Of a stretch of 64,000 nt of DNA, positions 23,812 to 34,753 are shown one piece after another; position 1 is the first letter of the stretch, and each line of letters begins with the position of its first letter. This DNA is from Rhipidocladum racemiflorum. Its lineage: Eukaryota > Streptophyta > Magnoliopsida > Poales > Poaceae. The stretch covers positions 17,963,558 through 18,027,557 of the forward strand of contig CM070576.1 in NCBI GenBank assembly GCA_036346355.1, read 5' to 3'. The notes under the pieces were generated by a model that saw only the letters and a program-made list of their open reading frames with translations, had not been told where the DNA came from and ran no database searches. The position numbers and the translations under genes were made by a program.

Positions 23812-26800
23812 TGTAACATCCCAAAATTTTGCTTTTCTTAAATTCTTGTGTGATTTGGCACCTTGGTGAATTTTTGGAATTTTTACGGAATTTATTTGGA
23901 TTTATTTGGAATTTATTTGAATTTATTCCATTTTGAAATAATTAAAGAATTTAATTTTGCAAATAAAATTTTGTTGGAAATATTTTATTTGAGTCCAAAA
24001 TGATCCAAAATATTTTCGGAGAATTTTTGGAATTTTTCTCGAGTCATTTGCTATTTTTAATGAATTAAATGAATTACTGGGAATTATTTTAAATATTAAA
24101 TCATTTGGAAAATCCAACTCGGGTCAGAAATCTTGTTCATCCGCGAGTCGGACTAAGTCCGACCGAGCAGTTAGCTCAACCAAACCAGCTCCCAACCCTA
24201 AGCGATCGACGTTGGATCAAGATCCAACGGCCAGTGAATCCGCCTGATACGAAACGACGGCCGTGTCGGGACCGGACGTCGCGCAAGCCGCGATAAATGG
24301 CGATTGGTTGTGTGCCACGTGGGCGGCCACGATTTCGTCGTCTTCACGTCCGAGCTGGACTCACGCGCGCGCTGGCAGTAGCAAGTTAGGTTCGTTTTAC
24401 CGCGGACGCGAGGCTATTTAATGCCCGGGGAGCATACCCGAGGACCGCAAGTGATCCCGCGCCCTCCCTTCCCTACTTCACGAGGCTAAATGCGCGCCGT
24501 TTAGCCCGTCGCGAGCTCGCCGGCTGCGCGCTGCTCGCCCGCGGTCTTTGCCCGTTCTGTGCGCCGCGATCCCTGGCCGATTGACCTCGGTCCGGACTCA
24601 CCGCGGCGAGACGCGCGAAGGACCCTTCCTCTCGCCGAACAACCGAACGCCGTTGAGCTCGTCGTCGTCTTCAACTCGCGGCCGTGCGCCTGCGAAGCCA
24701 CGGCCCTCGCGCGAGCTACGTACGCCGTCGGATCAGATCGGACGGTTGAGGTGAGTTCCGCGTGTTCCAAACCAGATTAGATGCGGACCGTTGGATCAAG
24801 ATCCAACGGCTCACAATCGCCACGCGCCGTTGATGCGATTATAGGATTAGATGCGGGCCGTCCGATCTGGGTCGAGCGGCCCACGAGCATCGAGTAGTTT
24901 CAGCGTGTTAAACCCTGGATCAATCCGCGCCCGTTGATTTTCAAACCAACGGACGAGATTGCGCCACGCGTGTCGGGAAGTTGGACCAGCGGTCAGCGCC
25001 GTCAGCGTGCGTGTGGCCAGGACGCCGACAGGGCCCGCATGTCGAGAGGCCCACCGTCGTCGACCGTGCTAGTGTGAGACCCGCATCGACGGGTGGGTCC
25101 CACATGTCGATCCACGTGGCCGTGGACCGAGTCCAGTGGACGGCCGGCGTGGACCAAGCCCATGGACGCTGGCGCCGGCCAGGCCAATCGAGGGCTGCCC
25201 GCGTGTCCATCTTTGACGCAATAATTAATTCCCAAAAAGAAAATGATTTATTAATTCGAATAATGATTTCAAATTTAGATTCAAACTTCAAAGCGCTTAT
25301 AACTTTTGCGTTTCAACTCCGATTTGAGCGATTCAAATTTCTAAATTTGTATAAAATTAAGATCTACCTAAATATAAATTTTATTTAATTTTTGGACTAA
25401 AGTTTTTCTCTGTAAAATTATTTAATTGATTATTTAAACTTTAAATAATCATAACTTTTTAACGTGAACTCCAAATTTGTGACGATTCAGGTTTCTAAAA
25501 ATCCGAGAAAATTATGTTCTCTCTGTTTATGGATTTTATTTGAGTTTTAGGATCTTTTGCATAGTGTTTATTTGTGTATTTGCTATTTGCACGCTGCAGT
25601 AGAGCGTTGAAGTCTGGGAAGGATTCGAAGGAGAAGTGTTGACTGGGGATCCAACTCAAGACCAAGAGCAAGTGCTTTTTGAAGGCAAGTTGTGCTTTGA
25701 CCATGTTGATCCCATTTTGAAATCTATTTTTGATTTAAACTATTGCATGCTAGTTCAATTAGAAGGATACTTTGTTTAAACATGGGGGTTAGATAAATAC
25801 CAATTTGCTATATGACACCTTGATTACTTAAGTATGTGCCATGATCCTTGTCACCCTAGTTTGTGGATTACTAGTTGGACATTATTAAATCGCCAACAGG
25901 GTTTAGATCGTTTGTAAATATGCTGGAGCACCTTTCGTGCTCATGACATGATTTTGGATAATCAAATGCTAATATTGAATTAATGATATATTGAACTGTT
26001 TTGGAAAAGTATCATGTGATGTTGATGTACGTGGTGCATGGTAATCAAGCGGGGTTTGATCATGATTCGTGGGGCATGTGGCAAAGTAATCAGGTGGAGG
26101 CGGTTGGCATTGGGGATGTTGATTTGGTTTTTCGGGTAGTCTTGCCCTGGTCACTCTAAGGACTTAACCTTGCAAGCCTTTAGGCCCCGGAGTGTGCAAC
26201 CACATGGGTTTGGAATGGGACGGCCCTAGTTGACTAAGTCGCTAAGGACTCACTTGTGGAGCCTCGAGGTGTCGATTACACCTTCTGTGTGATTATGCGG
26301 GGGGCGTATCGTGGCGTGGGGCCAGTACCCATCTAACGGTGTGTTGGTCCCATACTTCGCCTTGGCTAAGGGAAGGGATGGTGTAGAGCACGAACCGAGA
26401 GGACCACTGTGTTGTTTGAGGCTTAGAAGGCTTTTGTTATGATCGCTCATTCGCATACTCTTGTATGGCGATTCACGGTGGCGTGGTGAGTGGATTGTAT
26501 CTTGTGGGTAAAGTGCATAACCTCTGCGAGTGTAGAATCTATTTGAATAGCCGGAGTCCGCAGTCGGACATTGCTCGGGAGTCTGATCAAGGGTTAGATT
26601 TTCTGAAAATAACTTGGATTTGAAAAGTTGGGTTGGTTTAACAATGAAGATGATGGAAATGTGGTTTAGGATGGGAAAAATGTTTATTAAAACTTCTTGA
26701 AAAGTTATTTACGCTTTACTTATTTCTACTGCTTTCGAATCTACTTATATTACTTTTCAAAGTACATTTCTTGCAAATATACCTTGAGCTATTCCTTTGT

Positions 26801-27223
26801 ACCAAGCCATGCATATAGTATATTAGCTTGCATTACTTGCATGACTTGCTTTGAGTACCAAGTACTCACCCTTGCCTCAACACAATACCATTTGAAGAGG
26901 AGACTACGCGATTTGGAGGAGGAGTTCAAGAGGACGATCTACTTAGGGATGCGAGCCCGGTCGACTTTGTGGTATCTTTGGATGGCGCCACAGTTTATTT
27001 GATTTTCATTGCTATTATTTTTCTGCGAACAAGTTTAAGCGCTTAGGCATACATTTTGTAACTTGGCCATAAGGTCGAGTAACTTGGTTTGGTTATTTAA
27101 ATAAAGTACTTTGATAATATCGATTGGTATGATTGTGATATTTACCGATGTTAATTTGTGTGCACTAGCGGCGTTCTGGACTAGTCTTTGAATACGAAGG
27201 GTCCGGTTGCAAATTCGGGGTCG
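23812..27223 (+). repeat. 3' LTR of the Tekay-like element
   Basis: It starts TGTAACATCCC and is collinear with the 5' LTR. The two differ by numerous short replacements and indels. In at least three places the left copy has CTG where this copy has CTTTG or GCTTTC (17697/26731, 17932/26976, 18145/27186). The last bases are altered (GGGGTCG instead of GGGGTCCCGACA), leaving the right boundary uncertain by a few bases. Confidence 0.85.
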
Positions 27224-27226
27224 GCG

Positions 27227-30200
27227 ATGTCGCCACGGCCGTATCCTGATTACATAGATCGCATGCCATACCCACATAATTATAGGATCCCAGAGTTTGC
27301 CAAGTTTTCGGGGGATGATTCTGTTACTACTCTCGAACACGTCGAACGATTTGTAGCCCAGTGCGGTGAAGCAGCACAGTCCGACGGGTTAAGAATTAGG
27401 CTTTTTCCGTTATCCTTATCTGGGGCCGCGTTCACATGGTTCACTAATTTGCGCCCAAATTCGGTCCATCTTTGGAATGATTTGGAAAGCCGATTTCATG
27501 AGTATTTCTTCTCTGGGACTACAGCACTTAGAATTTCTGATCTAAGCTTGGTCCGACAGAAATATGGTGAAACCGTCTCTGATTACCTTAAGAGATTTAG
27601 GGATATACGGAATAGATGCTTTAGCGTTACATTACCCGATGACCAGTTGGCGGACCTAGCGTTTCAGGGATTGATCCCACCATTGAAGGAGAAATTGGTA
27701 GGGCAGGAGTTCTCCGATCTAGGTCATCTGCTCCACCGTGTATCAGTACATGAAAGCTGATATTCAGAGAACAAAGGATTCCAAGACAAGTTTAGGCTAA
27801 ATGGTAACGAAAAAGCTAAAGTAAATATGATTGAATACAATTCAAGTGATACCTTGGAGGATGAGGCTGAAGTAAATATAGCCGAGTGGACTAAGGGTTC
27901 TAAAAAATCGCTTGTTTGCTCTTGGCTTAAGTCGAGCAAGAATAAAATAGAATTTAAATATTCCTTCGACATGTCAAAATGCGATCAGATATTCGACTTA
28001 CTGTTGCAGGAAAAACTTATAAAGTTGCTAGAAGGACACATCATCCCATCAGCCGACGAAATCAAAAAACGAAGATATTGCAAGTGGCATCATTCTTTTT
28101 CGCATAATACTAATGATTGTAATATTTTTCGACAATAGATTCAGTCGGCCATTGCTGATGGACGCTTAATATTCGCAGAAGAATCAACCATACAGGTAGA
28201 CGTGAACCCTTTTGCCATCAACATGGTTCAATGTTCACGCAAAGGGAAAGAACCCATGGAGGAGGACACTAAGCCGATACAAAAAGTCGATGGCCGGACA
28301 AAGGCCAACGGGGACGAAACAGTGCAAATAACAATCGGCTCAATACAAATAGAAGCCAACCAGAATGGTCGGAACTCGAGGACTGTGAAACCAAAGGGAG
28401 AGCTAGAAATTGGGAAATGGTACAAAGCTGAGAAAAACCCTACGAGGAGACCAAGTACCATACCCAAACCTACCTTTTCACAGCTACTGGAAAAATACGA
28501 AAGGATAAGTCACCGACGAAAGGAATATAACCATCGGCCAGTCGTTACTTATCGGCTAAGGAATGAAGAAGAAGTTCATTGGCAGTGTCCTTTCTAGCAG
28601 TTTTGTTGGGAAAGAGGGATGACTTTACCCACGGTACGGTCGTGTCCTATGCTGCACCCAGTCATGCACTGGCCAAAGCAGTCGGTCAAAGATAGGTTGT
28701 CCAGACCTGTGCATGACCAATTGGAGTTCGGAAACAAGAAGTCGATCCATGAGAGGCTATCGGCATCAGAGAAGGGTGAATCCTCCACTTCAGGAACAAT
28801 ACCTGACGGTACCTCCAAATCGGAATCCAGCGGTGAAATAAGTAATCTGGCTGGAAAGATTCGAAAGCCAATTGACCCCAAACCAAGATGGTGTCCCTCA
28901 GGCCTCAGCAGGTCACAGCGCAGGCGACTCCAACGGCTTAAAACGCAGGAAAAGAGGGAAGTCGAAGAAGAAAGAGAAAGGGATCGGGTTTTTAATGAGT
29001 TACGACCAAGACCGGCCGTAAAGCAACAATGTAGGAAGAAGGGTCAGGCCGAGAACGACAACTCAGACGAGTCAGTCGAATCGGGATCACCCATGATCCG
29101 AGATGACACTCCCCCCATGGATATAAACATGGTGTTTACGTTGCCGGGCGAGTTTAGGACCGAAACTGAATCAGCCCAAGACACATTTGCTCAGTTGTGT
29201 CTTGGTGCAAGAGACGCTGTGTTTGAAAAACCACAAGATATGCATCGGCATTTGAAGCCGATGTACCTTAAAGGGCACATCAATGGCCGGCCAATATCTA
29301 GGATGTTGGTAGATGGTGGGGCTACGGTGAATTTGATGCCATTAAGTACCTTCAAGAAGTTGGGTAAAGCCTACGAAGATTTGATCAAGACGAACATGGT
29401 GCTAAACGATTTCACAGGCAACCCAACTGAAGCCAAAGGAGTCATGGTTGCGGAGTTAACGATCGGTAGCAAGACTTTGCCAACAGCGTTCTTCGTGATT
29501 GAGGCCAAGGGAAGCTATAGCGTACTCCTTGAACGGGATTGGATTCACGCTAACTACTGCATACCTTCAACTATGCATCAGAAACTTGTACAATGGAACG
29601 ATGATGAATTGGAAGTCGTATCGGCTGACACATCGGCTCATATTGCCATGGCTAACCCTGAGGCCAATTGGCAGCACGAAGAGGCCGAATGCATATCAGG
29701 CAAAATTTTGGACGATTGCGATTTCGTTTGCATCGGTAAATCAGGATTCATGCCGATCAGTGTCAAGACAGGCACGTTTGATTGGGCAAACAAAATAGTA
29801 AGAAGATGGAGTCCAAAACAATAGCAAAGCTACAAGAAAAGATGAGAAGCTATCGGCATGTAGAATACGAAGAAGCCATTGAAGAATTCCAAGAAGAAAG
29901 ACGGGGACAAGGGTTCACCTCTGCCGATTTGCTTGAAGAAGTCGATATAGGCGAAAACGATAAGAAAAGACCAACGTTTGTAAGTGCAAAGTTAGATTCA
30001 GGTTATAAAGCAAAGTTGGTCGAATTACTTAGAAAATATAGAGATTGTTTTGCGTGGGAGTATTATGAGATGCCTGGTTTAAGCCGACAGCTTGTCGAAC
30101 ATAGGCTACCGATAAAGGCAAGGTATCGGCCATTCAAACAAATTCCGCGACGATTTAACCCAACTCTGCACGATGCCATAAAGGAAGAAATAGAATGATT

Positions 30201-30347
30201 AATGGATGCCAAGTTTATCAGGCCTTGCCGATACGCTGATTGGGTCTCGAACATCGTTCCAGTGAAGAAGAAAAATGGTAAACTCCGGGTGTGCGTGGAC
30301 TTTAGAGATTTAAATAAAGCCACGCCAAAAGATGAATATCCGATGCC
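27227..30347 (+). pseudogene. Tat-like Ty3 gag-protease and start of RT
   Basis: The gag core has YPDYIDRMPYPHNYR, FAKFSGDDSVTTLEHVERF and WNDLESRFHEYFFSG. Later blocks are a CKWHHSFSHNTNDC finger-like motif (about 28080), a protease active site MLVDGGATVNLMPLSTF (about 29300-29355) and the beginning of RT, VKKKNGKLRVCVDFRDLNKA (about 30265-30320). The reading frame is broken by stops at about 27758 (TGA), 28136, 28593, 29822 and 30196. At 30347 the sequence stops at TPKDEYPMP, where RT motif 2 should follow, and an hAT element begins. The protease motif and the very long gag-pol suggest the Tat group; this clade call is by recollection. Confidence 0.75.
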
Positions 30348-30353
30348 TAGGGG

Positions 30354-30520
30354 TGGAAACGAGCCGAGCCGAGCTAGGCTCGGCTCGTTTCGCTCAGGCT
30401 CGTCCAGTAACGAGCCGAGCCAGGCTCGGCTCGGTGCATTTGGCGAGCCAGCAGATGGGCTCGGCTCGCGAGCCGGCTCATCGGCTCGCGAGCCGGCTCG
30501 TCGGCTCGCCAAAACCTGCT
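30354..30520. repeat. hAT subterminal repeats, left
   Basis: Many direct and inverted copies of GAGCCGAGCC / GGCTCG are packed into 165 bp next to the left terminus. They would be the transposase binding cluster and can also form hairpins. Confidence 0.75.
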
Positions 30521-30992
30521 CACTAGGACATGGGCCACAGCACTGATTGCATACAATAGCAGTATAGAATGCCACAATTGATAATTTAGGGTGAAAATAG
30601 AATATTCAAGTCCAACATTCAAACAATAACCACAAGACAACATTCATAATGTCCACTTAGTAGTCCAAATTCAAACAATAATCACAAGACAACATTCATA
30701 ATGTCCACTTCGGTAGTCCAAATTCAAACATTCAAGCATAAGCCAACATTCAAACGATAGCCAAAAGACAAGAGTAGTAATGTCCACAAATAAGTAACTC
30801 TATGTCTCTAAAGACTAAAGAGTAAAGACTACATTAGAAGTAGGCCAAAAGCTTTAATAATCCATCCATTCATGCATGAACCAATCCACCAGGACCACCA
30901 CCAAGCAACCTACAAGTCAAATAAAGAAGATATATTAAATTTATGGACTTATAATAAGTCATTAGTTTGCCACATATCAATATATCATCTTA

Positions 30993-33321
30993 CTAGTTGC
31001 TCTCTACCACGCTTTTAGGAAATGGAATGGCTTGAACATCATCCTCATCATCTTCCTCCTGAAATGACAAGTCATACCAAATTATTTCAAGACATCCATC
31101 AACTAAACGAAAATAATTGAAAAAAGGGTAAGATGAACGTACCACACACATAGGAGCCCTATTGTCATCATGTGCACCTCTAATCCAACTAGAAGCACAT
31201 ATCAATGCCTCCACCACAGATGGGCTTAGAGAACTACGAAAATCATCTAGAACTCTACCCCCGGTGCTAAAAGTTGATTCTGAAGACACAGAGGTAGCCG
31301 GTATAGTCAAGAACTGCTTTGCCATCTTGGAAACCACTGGAAATCTATGTGAATTCAACTTCCACCATTGAAGCAAGTCAAATTCCTTGTTTCCTAAGTC
31401 CTCATTCTGCTCATCTAAAAAGATGATCAACTCACTCTTCGATGGATTCGAAGAAGTAGATGATAGGAAAGACTGAAATTCACTTGAGGCTGATGGTAAG
31501 GAGGTAGATGTATGAGCAGTCGATGATGAAGATGCACAAGATTTATGAGCAAGTGCCTTTCTCTGGCGATGCTCCCTCTCATACTTTTCATATAGCTTCT
31601 TTAACTCATCACAGACATCAGCTATCTCAATTTTAATTTTTGGGGCTTCATAAATCCTTCCAAAGCACCATTCCACATATTTCATCTTATACCTTGGGTC
31701 TAGAATAGTATCCCTCAAATGGAAATTATTGGAAGCCTTTGCAGCCTTCAAAGCAATCTTGACGTCCACAATATGAGGATAAAATATATTTGCAGTTGGA
31801 TAAGTTGAGGCTGAGAATGCAGTACTAACTTTAGCTAGAGATGCAAGAATTGGCTCAATTGCTATAAAATTATCCCATTCTACAGTTGTAGGCTCCCATC
31901 TATAGTTTGCATCTATATCGGCAAAAGACTGAATAGCTTCTTTGTAGGCAATACAAGTATTTAGCATCTTATACGTTGAACCCCACCTTGTTGCCACATC
32001 AAGTGTCAACCCTTCTCCAATTGGCAATGCAAGAGATCTACAAATTTCTACAAACTTGTGCATGCGTGAAGGAGATTTTTTGATATACTTCACAGATTCT
32101 CTTATATTTCTTATCAAAGGTTCTAAGACAGTCGTCCCATCATTCACAACCAAATTAATAATGTAAGCGCAACAGCGGACATGGAAATATTTTGCAAGGA
32201 AAGCAGTGCCTTGTCTAGCTACAAACTTAGCCCTTAAACCTCGGACAGCAACATCATTGTTTGAAGCATTATCTAGAGTGATTGAGATGATCTTATCCTC
32301 TATTTTCCATGCAGCAACGCATTCATACACAGCTTGAGCTATCACAGCTCCAGTATGTGGAGGATCTAACTCAAAAAAATTCAGCACACGACACTGCATT
32401 TTCCAATCATTATCAATGTAGTGCGCAACTAAACACATATAGGAAAGTGTTTGGTTGGATGTCCACAAATCAGTAGTCAAAGCAATGCTATCCACACATT
32501 TCAGTTTCTTTCTTAGTGCTTCTCTTTCAGACTCAAAAACCTTCAAGCATTCACCTCTTATGGTCTTTCTACCGATGAACTCATAAGCAGGAATTAAGTA
32601 CTTCATTGCAATGTTAAACCATGTGTGCTCTACCATCCTAAATGGATACTCAGGATTGTAATCTCTAGGAGAGATAATAGTAGGAAGTCCAGATCCAGAT
32701 TCACCTGCGTTTGAAGGAGCAAAATTGAGAAGAGCTTGATCTTGCTTCTTAGCCAAACACTTTAAGTATGTAGGGCATTTCTTCGTGTGCCTCAATAGAT
32801 GCGAAGTAGTTGAACCTTGTTTGTAAGAATACAATTTCTTACAATACAAGCACTTTGCCTTTGATATCATCTTCCCCTTTTCCGTCGGGGATGGCATTGT
32901 AATCTTCTCAAACACCTCCCAAACATCAGAAGTTGTCCTACTGGTGCTGTTGCCGCCCCCTTTTCGCCGTTTTCTCCCTCTTTTACGACCTCTGACATGA
33001 GCATCCCCAGAATCACCTTCATCATCTTGCTCAGAGCCTTCAATTGTGATATGGTCACCCTCTTCTCCAACATCTGGCTCAGACATCTCGTCGTTCATGT
33101 CGAAAGAGTTATCCTCTTCATCACTCTCGGCTTCCTTTTCCTTGTGTTCAACCTACAAATTGCAATAGAGGATCAAATTGTAGGCATACTATACAATTTA
33201 AGTGACAACCAGTGCTTACCGGCTTGTCTAGGGATGCATCGGCGCCTGGCCGTGGACGGCTTACGTTCTTCTTCCCCTTCCATTTTGGCGATTTCGCCGC
33301 AGATGACCCGGCCATCTCCAT
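30993..33321 (-). CDS. hAT transposase, zinc finger BED / RICESLEEPER-like, apparently intact
   Basis: It would excise and insert hAT elements. Exon 1 is 33220-33321 (ATG at 33321, 34 codons, donor GTAAGC) and exon 2 starts at 33152 after a TTTGTAG acceptor. A further 84-bp intron at 31059-31142 (GTACGT to TTTCAG) is likely; it keeps the frame, so the protein has 753 residues with it or 725 without. Seen motifs: a basic RGRKRGRKRRKGG stretch, a BED finger (CLYC then H and H in SHLLRHTKKC), hAT core blocks ALTTDLWTSNQTLSYMC and LTLDVATRWGSTYKML, and the C-terminal dimerisation region ELIIFLDE to TIPATSVSSESTFSTGGR. No stop or frame break was found. It could instead be a domesticated RICESLEEPER-type gene, but the termini around it argue for a transposon. 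Confidence 0.85.
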
Positions 33322-33719
33322 GTTCACTAGATGAAAAATAAAATTAATGCACCTAAATAAATTCAATAGAAATATAAAAAAAGGTTTGAGTTCTAATGAT
33401 TTGATCCTTTTGGTTAAATTCAATCATTGGTGCTGCTCAAGTTTATGACTCATGCTATTCCTAATGTGTGGCATTTAGTTGAAAAGGTACTACACATATA
33501 GTGTCATAGTGAAGCTATGTATGGGAAGAAAAACAGAGAGCAACAACATATGTAGTACACCTAGTGTTTGATCCACGGACTGAAACTAAAACATAACTAC
33601 CAATTGAGAATTGACAATCATGGATTAATGGGATAATTTCAGAAAATACCAGTGCATGCGTGGTGGAAGTAGTAGCACTTTATCTAGAGCAAATAAGTCT
33701 TAGCAAAACAAATACGCAG

Positions 33720-34010
33720 TGAGTGCCATACTGCCATCCATACTGCCATCCAAATTCCAAAACAAATACACTCTATCAAGCATCAGTGCATCATTCTAGG
33801 CTTCTAGCATCCAAAGGAAAAGGAAAAGGAATCAAGCAATACTGCCATCCAAAGGAATCAAGCAATTCATGGCTTCTAGCATCAATTCTAGGCTTCTAGC
33901 ATCCAAAACAAATATACTGCCATCCATACTGATACTGCCATCCATACAAATCTCCATTACTACAGTCTCCACCATACTGCCATCCAAAGGAAAAGGAATC
34001 AAGCTGAGCA
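33720..34010. repeat. Degenerate tandem repeats in the hAT 5' region
   Basis: ACTGCCATCCA, AAAGGAATCAAGC and GGCTTCTAGCATC are reused many times in mixed order. Nothing coding is seen. The interval lies upstream of the transposase gene, inside the element. Confidence 0.55.
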
Positions 34011-34029
34011 TCAGTGCATCACCTGATGA

Positions 34030-34500
34030 AGTGATGATGGACGCTGGCGGCTGGCCGCTGGGTGGACCGGTCACCGCTCACCGGTGGAGTTCTGGGCCCG
34101 ACCGTGGGCGGCGCCGGGGACGGGAGCAGGGAGGAGTGGCGTCGGGGCGAAAGCCGGAAGGGGCGGCGCCGTGGGGAGAACGGACGGAAGCCGGAAGGGG
34201 CGGAACCTGGTGGCGGGGCCGCGGGGGGAGAACGGGCGGCGTCGGGGCGGAAGACGCGGTGTCGTCGGCCGTCGGAGACAGAAGAAGCGGCGTCGGGCGG
34301 AAACGCAGTGGCGTCGGCCGTCAGAGACGAAGAAGCGGCGTCGAAGCGGCGTCGGGGCGGGGCATCGAGGCTCGGCGTCGCCGCTGTCGAAGCGCCGCAC
34401 CGCCGCCAGATCGGAGTCTATCTGGCGCCGCCACGGGACTAGGGACGGGTCTAGGGCAGAATCGCTGCAATCGCAGATTGGGGAATGAGGATGGAATTTG
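34030..34500. other. GC-rich, CpG-rich segment of the hAT element
   Basis: The stretch is rich in GGCGTCGGGGCGG and AAGCCGGAAGGGGCGG repeats and has long open frames on both strands because stop codons are rare at this composition. It lies upstream of the transposase and may include its promoter or 5' leader. I see no recognised protein. Confidence 0.4.
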
Positions 34501-34589
34501 GGACTTGGAGAACGGGTGAGGGAAATCAGGCCATCAGGGTCAGCCGGTCACTAGGTCAGGGACTCAGCCCTCAGGCCTCAGGGTCCACC

Positions 34590-34745
34590 GTCCCACCGAG
34601 CTGCCCTGGCTCGCCGAGCCGCTCGTGGCTCGAGCCGAGCTAGCTCGGTCCATTAACGAGCCTGAGAAACAGGCTCGGCTCGGGCTCGGTCCGAGCCATG
34701 AGCCAGGGCGAGCCGAGCCGAGCCGCGAGCCGCGAGCTTTCTACC
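34590..34745. repeat. hAT subterminal repeats, right
   Basis: Repeated GAGCCGAGCC and GGCTCGG motifs mirror those at the left end and stop close to the right terminus CCAGCCCTA. Confidence 0.7.
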
Positions 34746-34753
34746 CAGCCCTA

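Larger units (their letters stand above)
14802..27223 (+). mobile_element. Complete but scrambled Tekay-like Ty3 chromovirus (12.4 kb)
   Basis: Two direct LTRs of about 3.4 kb (14802-18190, 23812-27223) flank 5.6 kb of internal sequence with primer site, gag, protease, RT, integrase, a chromodomain-type tail and a polypurine tract, in the order of Tekay/Del chromoviruses. It lies inside the gag of a Tat-like element. The expected 5-bp duplication is GTAAT on the left (14797-14801); the right side reads GCGAT (27224-27228), a 3 of 5 match, and the last few bases of the right LTR are also altered. No long open frame survives in the interior. Confidence 0.85.
30348..34753 (-). mobile_element. 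hAT transposon (RICESLEEPER-like), 4.4 kb
   Basis: The element begins TAGGGGTGG at 30348 and ends CCAGCCCTA at 34753, short imperfect inverted ends of hAT type. Both ends are followed inwards by dense GAGCCGAGC / GGCTCGGCTC subterminal repeats (30360-30520 and 34595-34740), typical binding-site clusters for hAT transposases. It contains one intact spliced transposase gene on the minus strand. An 8-bp target duplication is expected, but the flanks CCGATGCC (30340-30347) and TGGAGGAG (34754-34761) do not match, and they come from parts of the Tat-like element that should be kilobases apart. Confidence 0.85.

Noticed and set aside
34062..34488. Overlapping Arg/Gly-rich plus-strand frames
   Set aside because: High GC makes stops rare; frames are repetitive, overlap one another and match nothing.
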